NCBI GenBank assembly: GCA_965224275.1
Contig: CBDCYR010000005.1
Span: 124,001-188,000, forward strand
Source of the DNA: CAUZWH01 sp965224275
Lineage (GTDB): Bacteria > Pseudomonadota > Alphaproteobacteria > SHVV01
Length of the DNA: 64,000 bases
Direction: 5' to 3'
In this document: positions 16,018-22,893 of the stretch, one piece after another
How positions within the stretch are numbered: position 1 is the stretch's first letter
How the letters are laid out: each line of letters begins with the position of its first letter
Position numbers and translations under genes: made by a program
The notes under the pieces: generated by a model
The model's input: only the letters and a program-made list of their open reading frames with translations
Database searches by the model: none
What the model was told of the DNA's origin: nothing

Positions 16018-16221
16018 ATGGTCAAGCGCGCTACCTTCACGGCCAAACAGGTTGCCAATCGACTTAGCGTTTCGGTCGGATCGGTAACGCGCTGGATCGA
16101 AAGTGGTAAGCTCACCGCGTTCAAGGACGGCAACCAGTGGTGGATTCGCGACGAAGATATCGACCGGTTCCTCGCGTCATCGGGCCCCGAAGCCGCGGAC
16201 GAAGACGACGATCACTATTAA
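16018..16221 (+). CDS. Small excisionase/MerR-like helix-turn-helix protein
   Basis: A 67-residue DNA-binding protein with one HTH_17 (excisionase-like) domain covering residues 3-50: FTAKQVANRLSVSVGSV is the helix-turn-helix, TRWIESGKLTAFK the wing approach, and WWIRDEDIDRFLAS the closing helix. The tail is strongly acidic (EAADEDDDH). The ATG at 16018 follows GAGAGG at six bases, and an ATG at 16012 is too close to it. No integrase or phage gene is nearby, so it is more likely a small regulator than a true excisionase. The upstream 12-bp repeats are candidate targets. Confidence 0.8.
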   Translation: MVKRATFTAKQVANRLSVSVGSVTRWIESGKLTAFKDGNQWWIRDEDIDRFLASSGPEAADEDDDHY

Positions 16222-16248
16222 CGGTGGGTATAGCGAGCGGCGGACGCC

Positions 16249-16857
16249 CTACAGCGCACCGTTGCCGAGCTCCGCAAGTGCGATCTCAATGGGGTCATCA
16301 CCGAGCAGCAACCGCAATCGTTCCTGGTCGGCTGCACCGAGGTCGCCAACCTCGCTGACAACGGCGACACGATCGAATTCGTCCGGGAGCTGCCGGAGTG
16401 GCACAGCATTGCGATTTTCGCTGACGAAACCCGCGCGTCGCGCCCGCTTTTCGATCCGCGCCTTGAGAAGTCGCTCGACAAGATCGAGATATCCGTCGTG
16501 AAACGTATTGTTGCAGGGCGCATAGTAAAATTGTATGCGATTGGCCTCGGCAACAAGCGCGGCGCTCATGCGATGAAGTTCATTGAACGCACCGAGGCGC
16601 GCGTCGAAGGCGGCATCGTAGATGGTCTCGCCCGCATCATCGCGCAGCACGTGAGTTAGGCCAATCAGGCGGGTCAGGTGCTGATCAATGCGGCTGATCA
16701 ATTGTGTGGTTTGACCGACATAGGCGACGATGCGGTCGGGCTTGTAGACCTTCACGCGAAGATAGACCGCGGCCATATCGAGACTGGCAATCTCATCGAG
16801 ATCGGTCGGCAGGTTGCCAGGTCCCAGGGGACCCAACCAGTTGAGCGTAATCGCCAC
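16249..16857 (-). CDS. GIY-YIG-like nuclease domain protein, function unknown
   Basis: A 202-residue protein. Residues 27-60 carry a GIY-YIG-like signature, AAVYLRVKV then IVAYVGQTTQLISRIDQHL: the two short strands, the conserved Arg and a following helix. The canonical late Glu is not obvious. The C-terminal half is helical and charged and matches nothing I know. A GTG at 16857 with GGAGG six bases upstream is the native start; the longer open frame to 16941 reads into the IS5 element. It was probably 30 bp downstream of the MetE-like gene before the IS5-family element inserted 23 bp upstream of this start, so its expression may now depend on the element. Confidence 0.6.
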   Translation of the reverse strand: MAITLNWLGPLGPGNLPTDLDEIASLDMAAVYLRVKVYKPDRIVAYVGQTTQLISRIDQHLTRLIGLTHVLRDDAGETIYDAAFDARLGAFNELHRMSAALVAEANRIQFYYAPCNNTFHDGYLDLVERLLKARIEKRARRAGFVSENRNAVPLRQLPDEFDRVAVVSEVGDLGAADQERLRLLLGDDPIEIALAELGNGAL

Positions 16858-16880
16858 CGACTGCCTCCGCTTGAGTCTAA

Positions 16881-17812
16881 GAGGCCAACCCGAAACTAGT
16901 TGAGTGATTTCAGTCGGTTGTGGCTTACTCGGTTGTGTCAAAGCAAACGAGGAGGCACAACATGTGGACCGAAATCACTCGCCCGAATTATGAGCGCCGT
17001 GGCGGGCGCTACGCAAGCGACCTGACGGATCGAGAGTGGGCGTTGATCGCGCCGCTCATGCCGCCGCGCAAGAAGATCGGCCGGCCGAGGACGACGGACC
17101 TGCGCCATGTCATGGATGCGGTCATGTACATGGCCTCGACGGGCTGCCAGTGGGCGATGTTGCCGAACGACTTCCCTCCGCCTTCCACGGTCCAGCGCTA
17201 TTTCTACGACTGGCGCTCCAACGGCCTGCTGGAGAGCATCAACCATCACCTGGTCATGGCGGCCCGGGAGCTGGAAGGACGCGAGGCCGGCCCGAGCGCC
17301 GGGGTGATCGACAGCCAGAGCGTGAAAACCACGGAAAGCGGTGGTGTTCGGGGCTATGACGCGGGCAAGAAGATCAAGGGCCGCAAGCGTCACATCGTCA
17401 CCGATACACTCGGCCTGCTGGTCGGCCTGATCGTGCACGCAGCCGATATCCAGGACCGCGACGGCGCGCCCGAGGTCCTCAAATCGATCCGTCATCGCTT
17501 CCCCCGGCTGCGTCACCTCTTCGCCGACGCCGCCTACGCGGGACCGAAACTCGAGGGCGCCCTTGAGGACATCGGCCGCTGGAAGCTCGAGATCATCAAG
17601 CGCTCAGACACCGCCCAGGGCTTCGAGCTCCTGCCCAGACGATGGGTCGTCGAGAGGACCTTCGCCTGGCTCAACCGATGCCGTCGACTGGCCAAGGATT
17701 GGGAGAAATCAATCGCCTCCGCACAGGCATGGATTCTTGTCGCCAACATCCGACTCCTCACAAGGCGGCTCGCAAGGTACTGTTATCAAACATAGAGTTT
17801 CGAGTCGGACTC
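16881..17812 (+). mobile_element. IS5-family insertion sequence
   Basis: A complete 932-bp element. Imperfect inverted ends read GAGGCCAACCCGAAACT on the left and GAGTCCGACTCGAAACT on the right, read inward. A three-base target duplication TAA lies at 16878-16880 and 17813-17815, in keeping with the IS1031/IS427-like subgroups that use short TNA or CTAR targets. It holds a single intact transposase gene. It landed in the short gap between a MetE-like gene and the GIY-YIG-like gene, both on the minus strand. Confidence 0.88.
16962..17795 (+). CDS. IS5-family transposase
   Basis: A 277-residue DDE transposase of the IS5 family. The N-terminal DUF4096-type segment (YASDLTDREWALIAPLMPP) is followed by a catalytic core with VIDSQSVKT (first Asp), LFADAAYAGPK (second Asp) and the terminal WVVERTFAWLNRCRRL, whose Glu completes the triad and whose R-x-x-R-L pattern is diagnostic. 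The ATG at 16962 follows GAGGAGG at five bases. It is full length without frameshift, so the element may be active. Confidence 0.92.
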   Translation: MWTEITRPNYERRGGRYASDLTDREWALIAPLMPPRKKIGRPRTTDLRHVMDAVMYMASTGCQWAMLPNDFPPPSTVQRYFYDWRSNGLLESINHHLVMAARELEGREAGPSAGVIDSQSVKTTESGGVRGYDAGKKIKGRKRHIVTDTLGLLVGLIVHAADIQDRDGAPEVLKSIRHRFPRLRHLFADAAYAGPKLEGALEDIGRWKLEIIKRSDTAQGFELLPRRWVVERTFAWLNRCRRLAKDWEKSIASAQAWILVANIRLLTRRLARYCYQT

Positions 17813-17822
17813 TAAGTGAGGA

Positions 17823-18947
17823 TTACTGCCAAACCCGGGACGCGACATCGACGATCCGTTCGAGTTTTGCGCGTTCCTCGTCCTCGCTCAGGCCGCCGCC
17901 GCCGACCGCGGTGGCGAAACCGCATTGCGGACTCAAGGCCAACCGCTCCAGAGGAACGTGGGCACTGGCTGCGTCGATTCGCTGCCGCAGCATATCGATC
18001 GGCTCCAACATGGATCGTTTCGAACTCACCAACCCCAACACAACGTATTTGTCGTCCGGTACAAATCGGAGCGGTTCGAAATTACCGGCGCGGTCATCGT
18101 CATATTCAAGGCAATAACCATCGACCCGGACCTCATTGAACAGACGTTCGGCGACCGGTTCGTAGCCGCCGGCAGCGATCCACTTGCCGCGATAATTGCC
18201 CCGGCAGAGGTGCATAGCGATCGTCATGCCCGGCGGCCGATCCGCCACGACGGTGTTGAGAGCTGAAATGTAACGGTTGATCAGCACCTCGGCCGACCAT
18301 CCCCATTGGGAAACTTTCTCGCGCACGGCGGGATCGCAGAGTAGTGCGATCGGGACTTCATCGAACTGCACGTAATCGCAGCCGATCTCGCCGAGTTCGC
18401 GCAACTCCTCACGATAGATGTCGATCAGCGCCTCCCAGAAGAGATCCGGATCGGGGTAGGCGTTACGATCCACGCCGTCGGGACCGCGCATAAAGTGCAT
18501 GGCGCTGGGCGACGGCAACGTCACTTTGATCCGCGCTGCCGGGGCATCGGCGATGCGGGTGTTGGCATAGGTGAACTCATCGGTGGCGATGCCGCGCCGG
18601 CGGCTCAGTCGGCCGCCGACGTGCGGCACATCGACACCCAGATCGCCGCCTTGTGCATCGGTGAAGTGGAATGACGTCGGCTTGTTGGTCATCCCGTCAA
18701 CCGCGTCAACGAAACCCGACATCCATGACGACCGGCGAAACTCCCCATCGGTTAAGGAGCACAGCCCGCAGTCGAGTTGCATGCGCAACACGTCGTCGAT
18801 GCAGGTATCCCGCACAACCTCGAACATCTGCGCGGTGATTTCGCGGCTGCGATATTGTTTGAATGCCGCGCGCAACTTTTGCGGACGTAACAAACTGCCG
18901 ATGTGTTCGGCTCGGTTGGGCGGCGTGGAATAATTTGAACCGTTCAT
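17823..18947 (-). CDS. MetE C-terminal-domain family protein (B12-independent methyltransferase-like)
   Basis: A 374-residue single-domain protein related to the catalytic half of cobalamin-independent methionine synthase, about half the length of true MetE. Zinc ligands are visible: His and Cys in MAMHLCRGN, a Glu in YCLEYDD, and the distant Cys in LSPQCGFATA. The SLTDGEFRR start and YVQFDEVPIAL segment are also family marks. Such short forms include alkane-CoM lyases and methyltransferases of unknown thiol substrate, and this is probably not the housekeeping methionine synthase. The IS5-family element begins ten bases beyond its stop and cuts it off from its likely operon partner. Confidence 0.82.
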   Translation of the reverse strand: MNGSNYSTPPNRAEHIGSLLRPQKLRAAFKQYRSREITAQMFEVVRDTCIDDVLRMQLDCGLCSLTDGEFRRSSWMSGFVDAVDGMTNKPTSFHFTDAQGGDLGVDVPHVGGRLSRRRGIATDEFTYANTRIADAPAARIKVTLPSPSAMHFMRGPDGVDRNAYPDPDLFWEALIDIYREELRELGEIGCDYVQFDEVPIALLCDPAVREKVSQWGWSAEVLINRYISALNTVVADRPPGMTIAMHLCRGNYRGKWIAAGGYEPVAERLFNEVRVDGYCLEYDDDRAGNFEPLRFVPDDKYVVLGLVSSKRSMLEPIDMLRQRIDAASAHVPLERLALSPQCGFATAVGGGGLSEDEERAKLERIVDVASRVWQ

Positions 18948-19122
18948 TGGATCTCGTGCCTATGCGAGGTTGAGCGCGAGGCCAACCGACGCAATCTCTG
19001 TGATCTGGATCACATCGATCGGCCCTGGCCAACGCTATGGTGGGCGCAACACATTTGAAGCTTACCGCGGGCGAAATGCTACTGCGGGCAAAACCTTACT
19101 GCGGAAACGTCGGGGGGCTCCA

Positions 19123-19527
19123 ATGCTCAATTCCGAGGAACTTGCGTCGATCGAATTCAAGCAGGGCGAGACGATCTTCGAGAAGGGCGATCCGCCAAAC
19201 GCCTGCGCCTATATCATCGAATCCGGCCGGGTCGCAATCAAATCAAACGTCGGCGCCATCGAGGTCGCAGTTGAGACCCTTGAACGGGGCGATTTCATCG
19301 GCGAAATCGCATTGATTGACGATGAACCACGCTCGGCCAGTGCCATTGCAGAAGAAGACACCGTCTGCTCGGTAATCACCAAACAGGACCTCGACAAGGC
19401 GCTGGAGGAAGCCGACCTGCTGGCTCACAGCCTGGTCACGGTATTGACCAATCGACTGCGAAAAATGACCGAGCGCGGCGATCTGTTTTTTGACGATGAT
19501 GACGACGACGAGGACGAGGAAGGCTGA
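19123..19527 (+). CDS. Stand-alone cyclic-nucleotide-binding domain protein
   Basis: A 134-residue protein that is essentially one Crp-type cNMP-binding beta-roll. Visible marks are FKQGETIFEKGDPPN, YIIESGRVAI, the phosphate-cassette region GDFIGEIALIDDEPRSASAIAE with its Glu and Arg, and a closing helix ending NRLRKMTE. It has no helix-turn-helix, so it is not a Crp-type regulator, and it ends in a run of Asp/Glu. The ATG at 19123 follows GGGGGG; the open frame starting at 18970 is unsupported. It might sense cAMP or cGMP and act on a protein partner. The gated K+ channel at 4.8 kb is the only other cNMP-binding protein here. Confidence 0.8.
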   Translation: MLNSEELASIEFKQGETIFEKGDPPNACAYIIESGRVAIKSNVGAIEVAVETLERGDFIGEIALIDDEPRSASAIAEEDTVCSVITKQDLDKALEEADLLAHSLVTVLTNRLRKMTERGDLFFDDDDDDEDEEG

Positions 19528-19587
19528 GCTCAGGAACGACAATCCCGGCCCACCTCACCGGCCCACCGCCCGCTGGCCTCGCCCGGT

Positions 19588-20303
19588 CTACTTGGCCGCC
19601 AATGCCTTGATGGCGGCGATTATGGCGGCGTCGAAACGAACCACGAGATTGGGTGTGAACCGCGGATCAGTCCGGCTGCCGCGGATTTCGCCTGAGTGGA
19701 CTCCTACGGCGACGTAGCCTTGCGCACCCTTGACCATGAACGGGCTGCCCGACCACCCTTTGGTCGAATCACAATCGTGCTCAAACATAGTCAGCGGGTC
19801 GTAGTTGCGGAAATTGGTGTCCTCGTAGGCATACACTCTGCAGTTATCGGTGATCATCAAGCGTCGGGAATCACCGTCGAAACCAACCATTGAGAATTCG
19901 CCGCTTGGCGCGGTCGACCCCAGAGCTGGCGCCAGCGCCGCTACCGGCAAGGCCCCGTAGGTTTTCGATAGCCGCTTTACGATCGTCGCCACCGCCCAGT
20001 CCTTGCCGTCGAGGATCCGCTTATAGGGATCATGGGTGCCGGCGACGTAGCGCACCACGCCAGACGATTTACGCCGCGACGGATCGCCGGCCGGGAAAAA
20101 TTTGCAGGTCGGCCGGCGCTTGCCCTTCTTGCCGATCAGCGTGTGTGCGGCGGTGACGATCACATCCTTGACCTGTTTCTCAACCGTGACCAGGAACGCC
20201 GTACCAATGCCGCCATCGGCGCAGCGAATGATGCCAATCGAACGAAATTTGCCCGCCTCGGCCGGCTCCATCCTCCGCCGATCATCATCACCAAACACGT
20301 TAG
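19588..20303 (-). pseudogene. Trypsin-like serine protease, catalytic part (3' piece, split by IS1380-family element)
   Basis: This piece has the chymotrypsin-fold triad: His in VIVTAAHTLIG, Asp in GKDWAVATI, and Ser in KGWSGSPFMV. It has no signal peptide of its own because the IS1380-family element at 20304-21929 sits at its 5' end. Removing the element and one TTAG duplication joins it in frame to the piece at 21930-22072 and yields one 284-residue exported protease. As it stands, a GTG at 20298 could start a cytosolic fragment but lacks a ribosome-binding site. The enzyme is therefore most likely inactive. Confidence 0.85.
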
Positions 20304-21929
20304 CCCGAAAGAGTCACGAAAGGTTACCGCCAAACCCTGATTCTGCGTTATGATTCAATTGGATAGATCGGATCTAACGCAGGAGTTTGGCGGTGACGGA
20401 TTGTACCTTTACGAAGATCGAATTTCCATCCTGTTGTAAGCGGCGCGTCGAGGCGGATTTTGCCGGCGGTGAGATCTCATCGAACGGCGGGGCGCTGTTG
20501 CTGAGTCTGGCGGACCGTCGTGTTGGACTGTTGTCGGGGTTGGGCCGTCGTCTGGCGGACCGGCGCCAAGCAGGCAAGGTCAAGCATGGCCTCGCGGGTT
20601 TGCTGCGCCAACGGGTGTTCGCCCTTGCGCTTGGCGATGAAGACGTCAACGACCACGAGGTTCTGCGCGACGATTTGGTGTTGCAGACGGCTTGCGGTGG
20701 GGATCGGCGTCTGGCCAGTCCCTCGACGGTTGGCCGTCTGGAGCGGGCGGCGGACCGGAGCTGGGCTTGGGCGGCGCATGAGACGCTGGTGGAGAGCTTC
20801 ATCGCTTCCACTGAGGACGCGCCGGAGGAATTGGTGCTCGACTTCGATTGTACGGACGATGCGGTGCACGGCTGCCAGGAGGGTCGCTTTTTCCACGGCT
20901 ATTATGACCACTACTGCTTTCTGCCGCTCTATGTCTTCTGCGGCGATCAGCTGCTGGTCAGCTACCTGAGGCCGTCGAACATCGATCAAGCCAAGCACGC
21001 CTGGGCGATCCTGGCCTTGCTGGTGAAGCGACTGCGCCAGGCCTGGCCCGCTGTGCGCCTCACGGTGCGGGCCGATTCCGGCTTCTGCCGCCACAAGATG
21101 CTGTCGTGGTGCGAGCGCCACGAGGTTGGCTACATCGTCGGGCTGGCCAAGAACGCGCGCATCAACGACCAGGCGGCGAGGGGGATGGCGCTCGCCGCGG
21201 CCGCCTATGAGAGGACGGGCGAGAAGCAGCGCGTGTTCGCCGATCTGAGCTATGGGGCGAGGAGCTGGAACAAGGAACGCCGCGTCATCGCGCGCCTCGA
21301 GCATGGGCCCAAGGGAGCCAACCCGCGCTACGTCATCACCAACCTCGAAGGCGAGGCGAAGGCGCTCTACGAGCGCCTCTACTGCGCCCGCGGCGAGATG
21401 GAGAACCGCATCAAGGAGCAGCAGCTGGCCCTCTTCGCCGACCGCACCAGCTGCCACAAGTGGTGGCCCAACCAGTTCCGTCTGATCCTCTCATCGCTCG
21501 CCTATACGCTGATCGCGACGATCCGCCGGCTGGGGCTGAGGGGCACCACGATGGCCCGGGCTCAGGCGGACACTATCCGCCTCAAGCTCCTGAAGATCGG
21601 CGCCGTCGTCATACGCAACACCCGCCGCGTCCGCCTCCATCTCTCCAGCGCCTGCCCGTACCAGGACCTGGTCCGTCTCACGGCAGCCAGGCTCAAGCCG
21701 GGATAACCGACCCCTTCGCTCTCCCAACCCAGACGCACAAGCGCCGCCGCCGCCTCCCGGCGCGGGCGCCGCTTGCCCAAAACCGGCCGAAACAGGCTAA
21801 GACGGGAAACGGGACCGACAATCACCAGCCCGAAAGCCCCGCATCACTGAAATCGGCCAACCGAAAAACCCGTGACCCCGCCTTCGTGTCCAAAAACCCT
21901 ACTTTAGAACCCTTCGTGACGAATCCGGG
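20304..21929 (+). mobile_element. IS1380-family insertion sequence
   Basis: A complete 1,626-bp element. The left end starts CCCGAAAGAGTCACGAA and the right end, read inward, CCCGGATTCGTCACGAA. Both continue into a shared GGTT. The target duplication is TTAG at 20300-20303 and 21930-21933, the four-base size usual for this family. One intact transposase gene fills most of it, leaving about 220 bp of non-coding DNA at the right end. It interrupts the secreted serine-protease gene. Confidence 0.9.
20393..21706 (+). CDS. IS1380-family transposase
   Basis: A 437-residue transposase. IS1380 marks are EADFAGGEISSNGGALLL near the start, LDFDCTDDAVHG (first catalytic Asp), VRADSGFCR (second), and ARGEMENRIKEQQ with the catalytic Glu near residue 340. 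The C-terminal RTSCHKWWPNQFRLILSSLAYTL is also typical. I took the GTG at 20393, seven bases after AGGAG; a TTG at 20387 overlaps the Shine-Dalgarno region. The frame is intact from end to end. Confidence 0.92.
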   Translation: MTDCTFTKIEFPSCCKRRVEADFAGGEISSNGGALLLSLADRRVGLLSGLGRRLADRRQAGKVKHGLAGLLRQRVFALALGDEDVNDHEVLRDDLVLQTACGGDRRLASPSTVGRLERAADRSWAWAAHETLVESFIASTEDAPEELVLDFDCTDDAVHGCQEGRFFHGYYDHYCFLPLYVFCGDQLLVSYLRPSNIDQAKHAWAILALLVKRLRQAWPAVRLTVRADSGFCRHKMLSWCERHEVGYIVGLAKNARINDQAARGMALAAAAYERTGEKQRVFADLSYGARSWNKERRVIARLEHGPKGANPRYVITNLEGEAKALYERLYCARGEMENRIKEQQLALFADRTSCHKWWPNQFRLILSSLAYTLIATIRRLGLRGTTMARAQADTIRLKLLKIGAVVIRNTRRVRLHLSSACPYQDLVRLTAARLKPG

Positions 21930-22072
21930 TTAGCCAGCTTGAAGGACCCGCCAGTGCCGTCAATTGTGGGCGCAACATCGATGTCAGCGACGTCGATGGA
22001 TTTGGCTGTTGCGACGGCCGCGACCAATCCGGCTGCCGCAACGATCAACCCTATCAGCAGCTTAGATTTCAT
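21930..22072 (-). pseudogene. Trypsin-like serine protease, signal-peptide part (5' piece)
   Basis: This stretch starts MKSKLLIGLIVAAAGLVAAV, a clear signal peptide, and continues through DIDVAPTIDGTGGSFKLAN before running into the IS1380-family element. Its last intact codons (GCT AAC) are the TTAG target site on the other strand. Joined across the element they continue GTG TTT GGT in the frame of the protease piece at 19588-20303. It is the broken N-terminus of that gene, not a separate small gene. Confidence 0.82.
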
Positions 22073-22353
22073 ACTGCGCACATTAGGCGCCACGCCTCAG
22101 CAGCGGTCGGTGAAGCGAATCCGCTGGCTCGGCCAACCCAATTATCCCCTTCACCGCCTGTTTTCGTTAGTTTCTTGACACCCACCGGTTCTGAATAGCA
22201 CCGGTCTCTGAAGAAGGCCCGGAAAAATCGTTTCGGATTTCGCAGTGGGGGCTCAGCGATTTCAGATCCTGTGCTAGATTGCCACGGCAACGTTCTCGGG
22301 ATCTCTCCTGAGGGAAGCATTTCCGAAACGACTTATCCCCATCGTGAGGGTCC

Positions 22354-22557
22354 GTGTCAAAACCCGACCAACCCAGCCAGATTGCCGACCAACTTATTCA
22401 AGAGCACGGTCTTAAAAAAGCGATGAATGTGGTGATGCTGAGAGTGGCGGAGACCTATGGTGCAGGTGACGGCTACCGCCTGAGTGTGCTGCGTGAGGTG
22501 AAGTATATATTGGCCGAGAGGTCCAAAGAGGCTCGCCCCGAGGTCGAGGTTGGCTAG
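22354..22557 (+). CDS. Small hypothetical protein
   Basis: A 67-residue protein starting at GTG 22354, with GAGGG three bases upstream. It has no signal peptide or membrane helix; the sequence is mixed charged and helical (QIADQLIQEHGLKKAMNVVML, YRLSVLREVKYILAER). I do not recognise the family. The next gene, a lipoprotein, starts inside its last codons, so the two are probably translated together. Confidence 0.55.
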   Translation: MSKPDQPSQIADQLIQEHGLKKAMNVVMLRVAETYGAGDGYRLSVLREVKYILAERSKEARPEVEVG

Positions 22558-22840
22558 CGATCAAGGCCGGCGAGAGCCACCTTACCGCCCCACCCTCGAT
22601 GACCCATCAGCGTCCGGATCAAAACGGCCGGCGACCTCGGCGGTAACGTTCGTGTTGCTCGCTATGCTGCTCGCCGGTTGCTTCCACCACCCACTCGGGA
22701 TGAGCGAAGCCCAGTGGCTCGCCCTCACACCCAAGCAACAAAGTGCAGCACAATCGCGGCACGCTGACTGGAAAAAGAGCTTCGACCGCATAAGAGAGGC
22801 GGAAGAACTGCGTATCGACGACGCCTACTCGGTCGATTAG
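22550..22840 (+). CDS. Putative small lipoprotein
   Basis: A 96-residue protein with a 28-residue polar leader, then a hydrophobic stretch and lipobox (TFVLLAMLLAGC) giving a lipidated Cys at about residue 44. The short mature part FHHPLGMSEAQWLALTPKQQSAAQ and a charged tail follow. It opens with TTG at 22550, overlapping the stop of the preceding gene. The leader before the hydrophobic core is long for a lipoprotein signal, so the true start is uncertain, but no better start codon lies between. Function is unknown. Confidence 0.55.
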   Translation: MASDQGRREPPYRPTLDDPSASGSKRPATSAVTFVLLAMLLAGCFHHPLGMSEAQWLALTPKQQSAAQSRHADWKKSFDRIREAEELRIDDAYSVD

Positions 22841-22872
22841 GTCAATGCCGGGTCACGGCGCGTGACATCGAC

Positions 22873-22893
22873 CTAGTGGATGAAATCCACTAG
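22873..22893. repeat. Minimal CTAG palindrome, copy R3
   Basis: A 21-bp palindrome with nine-base arms (ctagtggat and atccactag) around GAA. The arms equal the outermost nine bases of the two long repeats at 9770 and 39904. It abuts the 3' end of rpoD, and its right CTAG contains the rpoD TAG stop codon. It may be what remains after deletion between the ends of a long copy, or an early form before expansion. Confidence 0.75.

Noticed and set aside
15813..16067. Frame translating the 12-bp repeats as VGSS units
   Set aside because: Out of frame with both real neighbours and without a start signal; the repeats alone keep it open.
16018..16221. Phage excisionase with a nearby prophage
   Set aside because: No integrase, structural phage gene or attachment repeat is near; the HTH protein is better read as a small regulator.
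21460..21933. Plus-strand frame across the IS1380 right end
   Set aside because: Mostly a frame-shifted shadow of the transposase plus non-coding end; Pro/Arg-rich and unlike any protein.
22228..22331. Ten-base inverted repeat (tcgtttcgga and tccgaaacga) flanking about 84 bp
   Set aside because: Arms are short, no duplication or coding content, and no second copy seen; may be chance.
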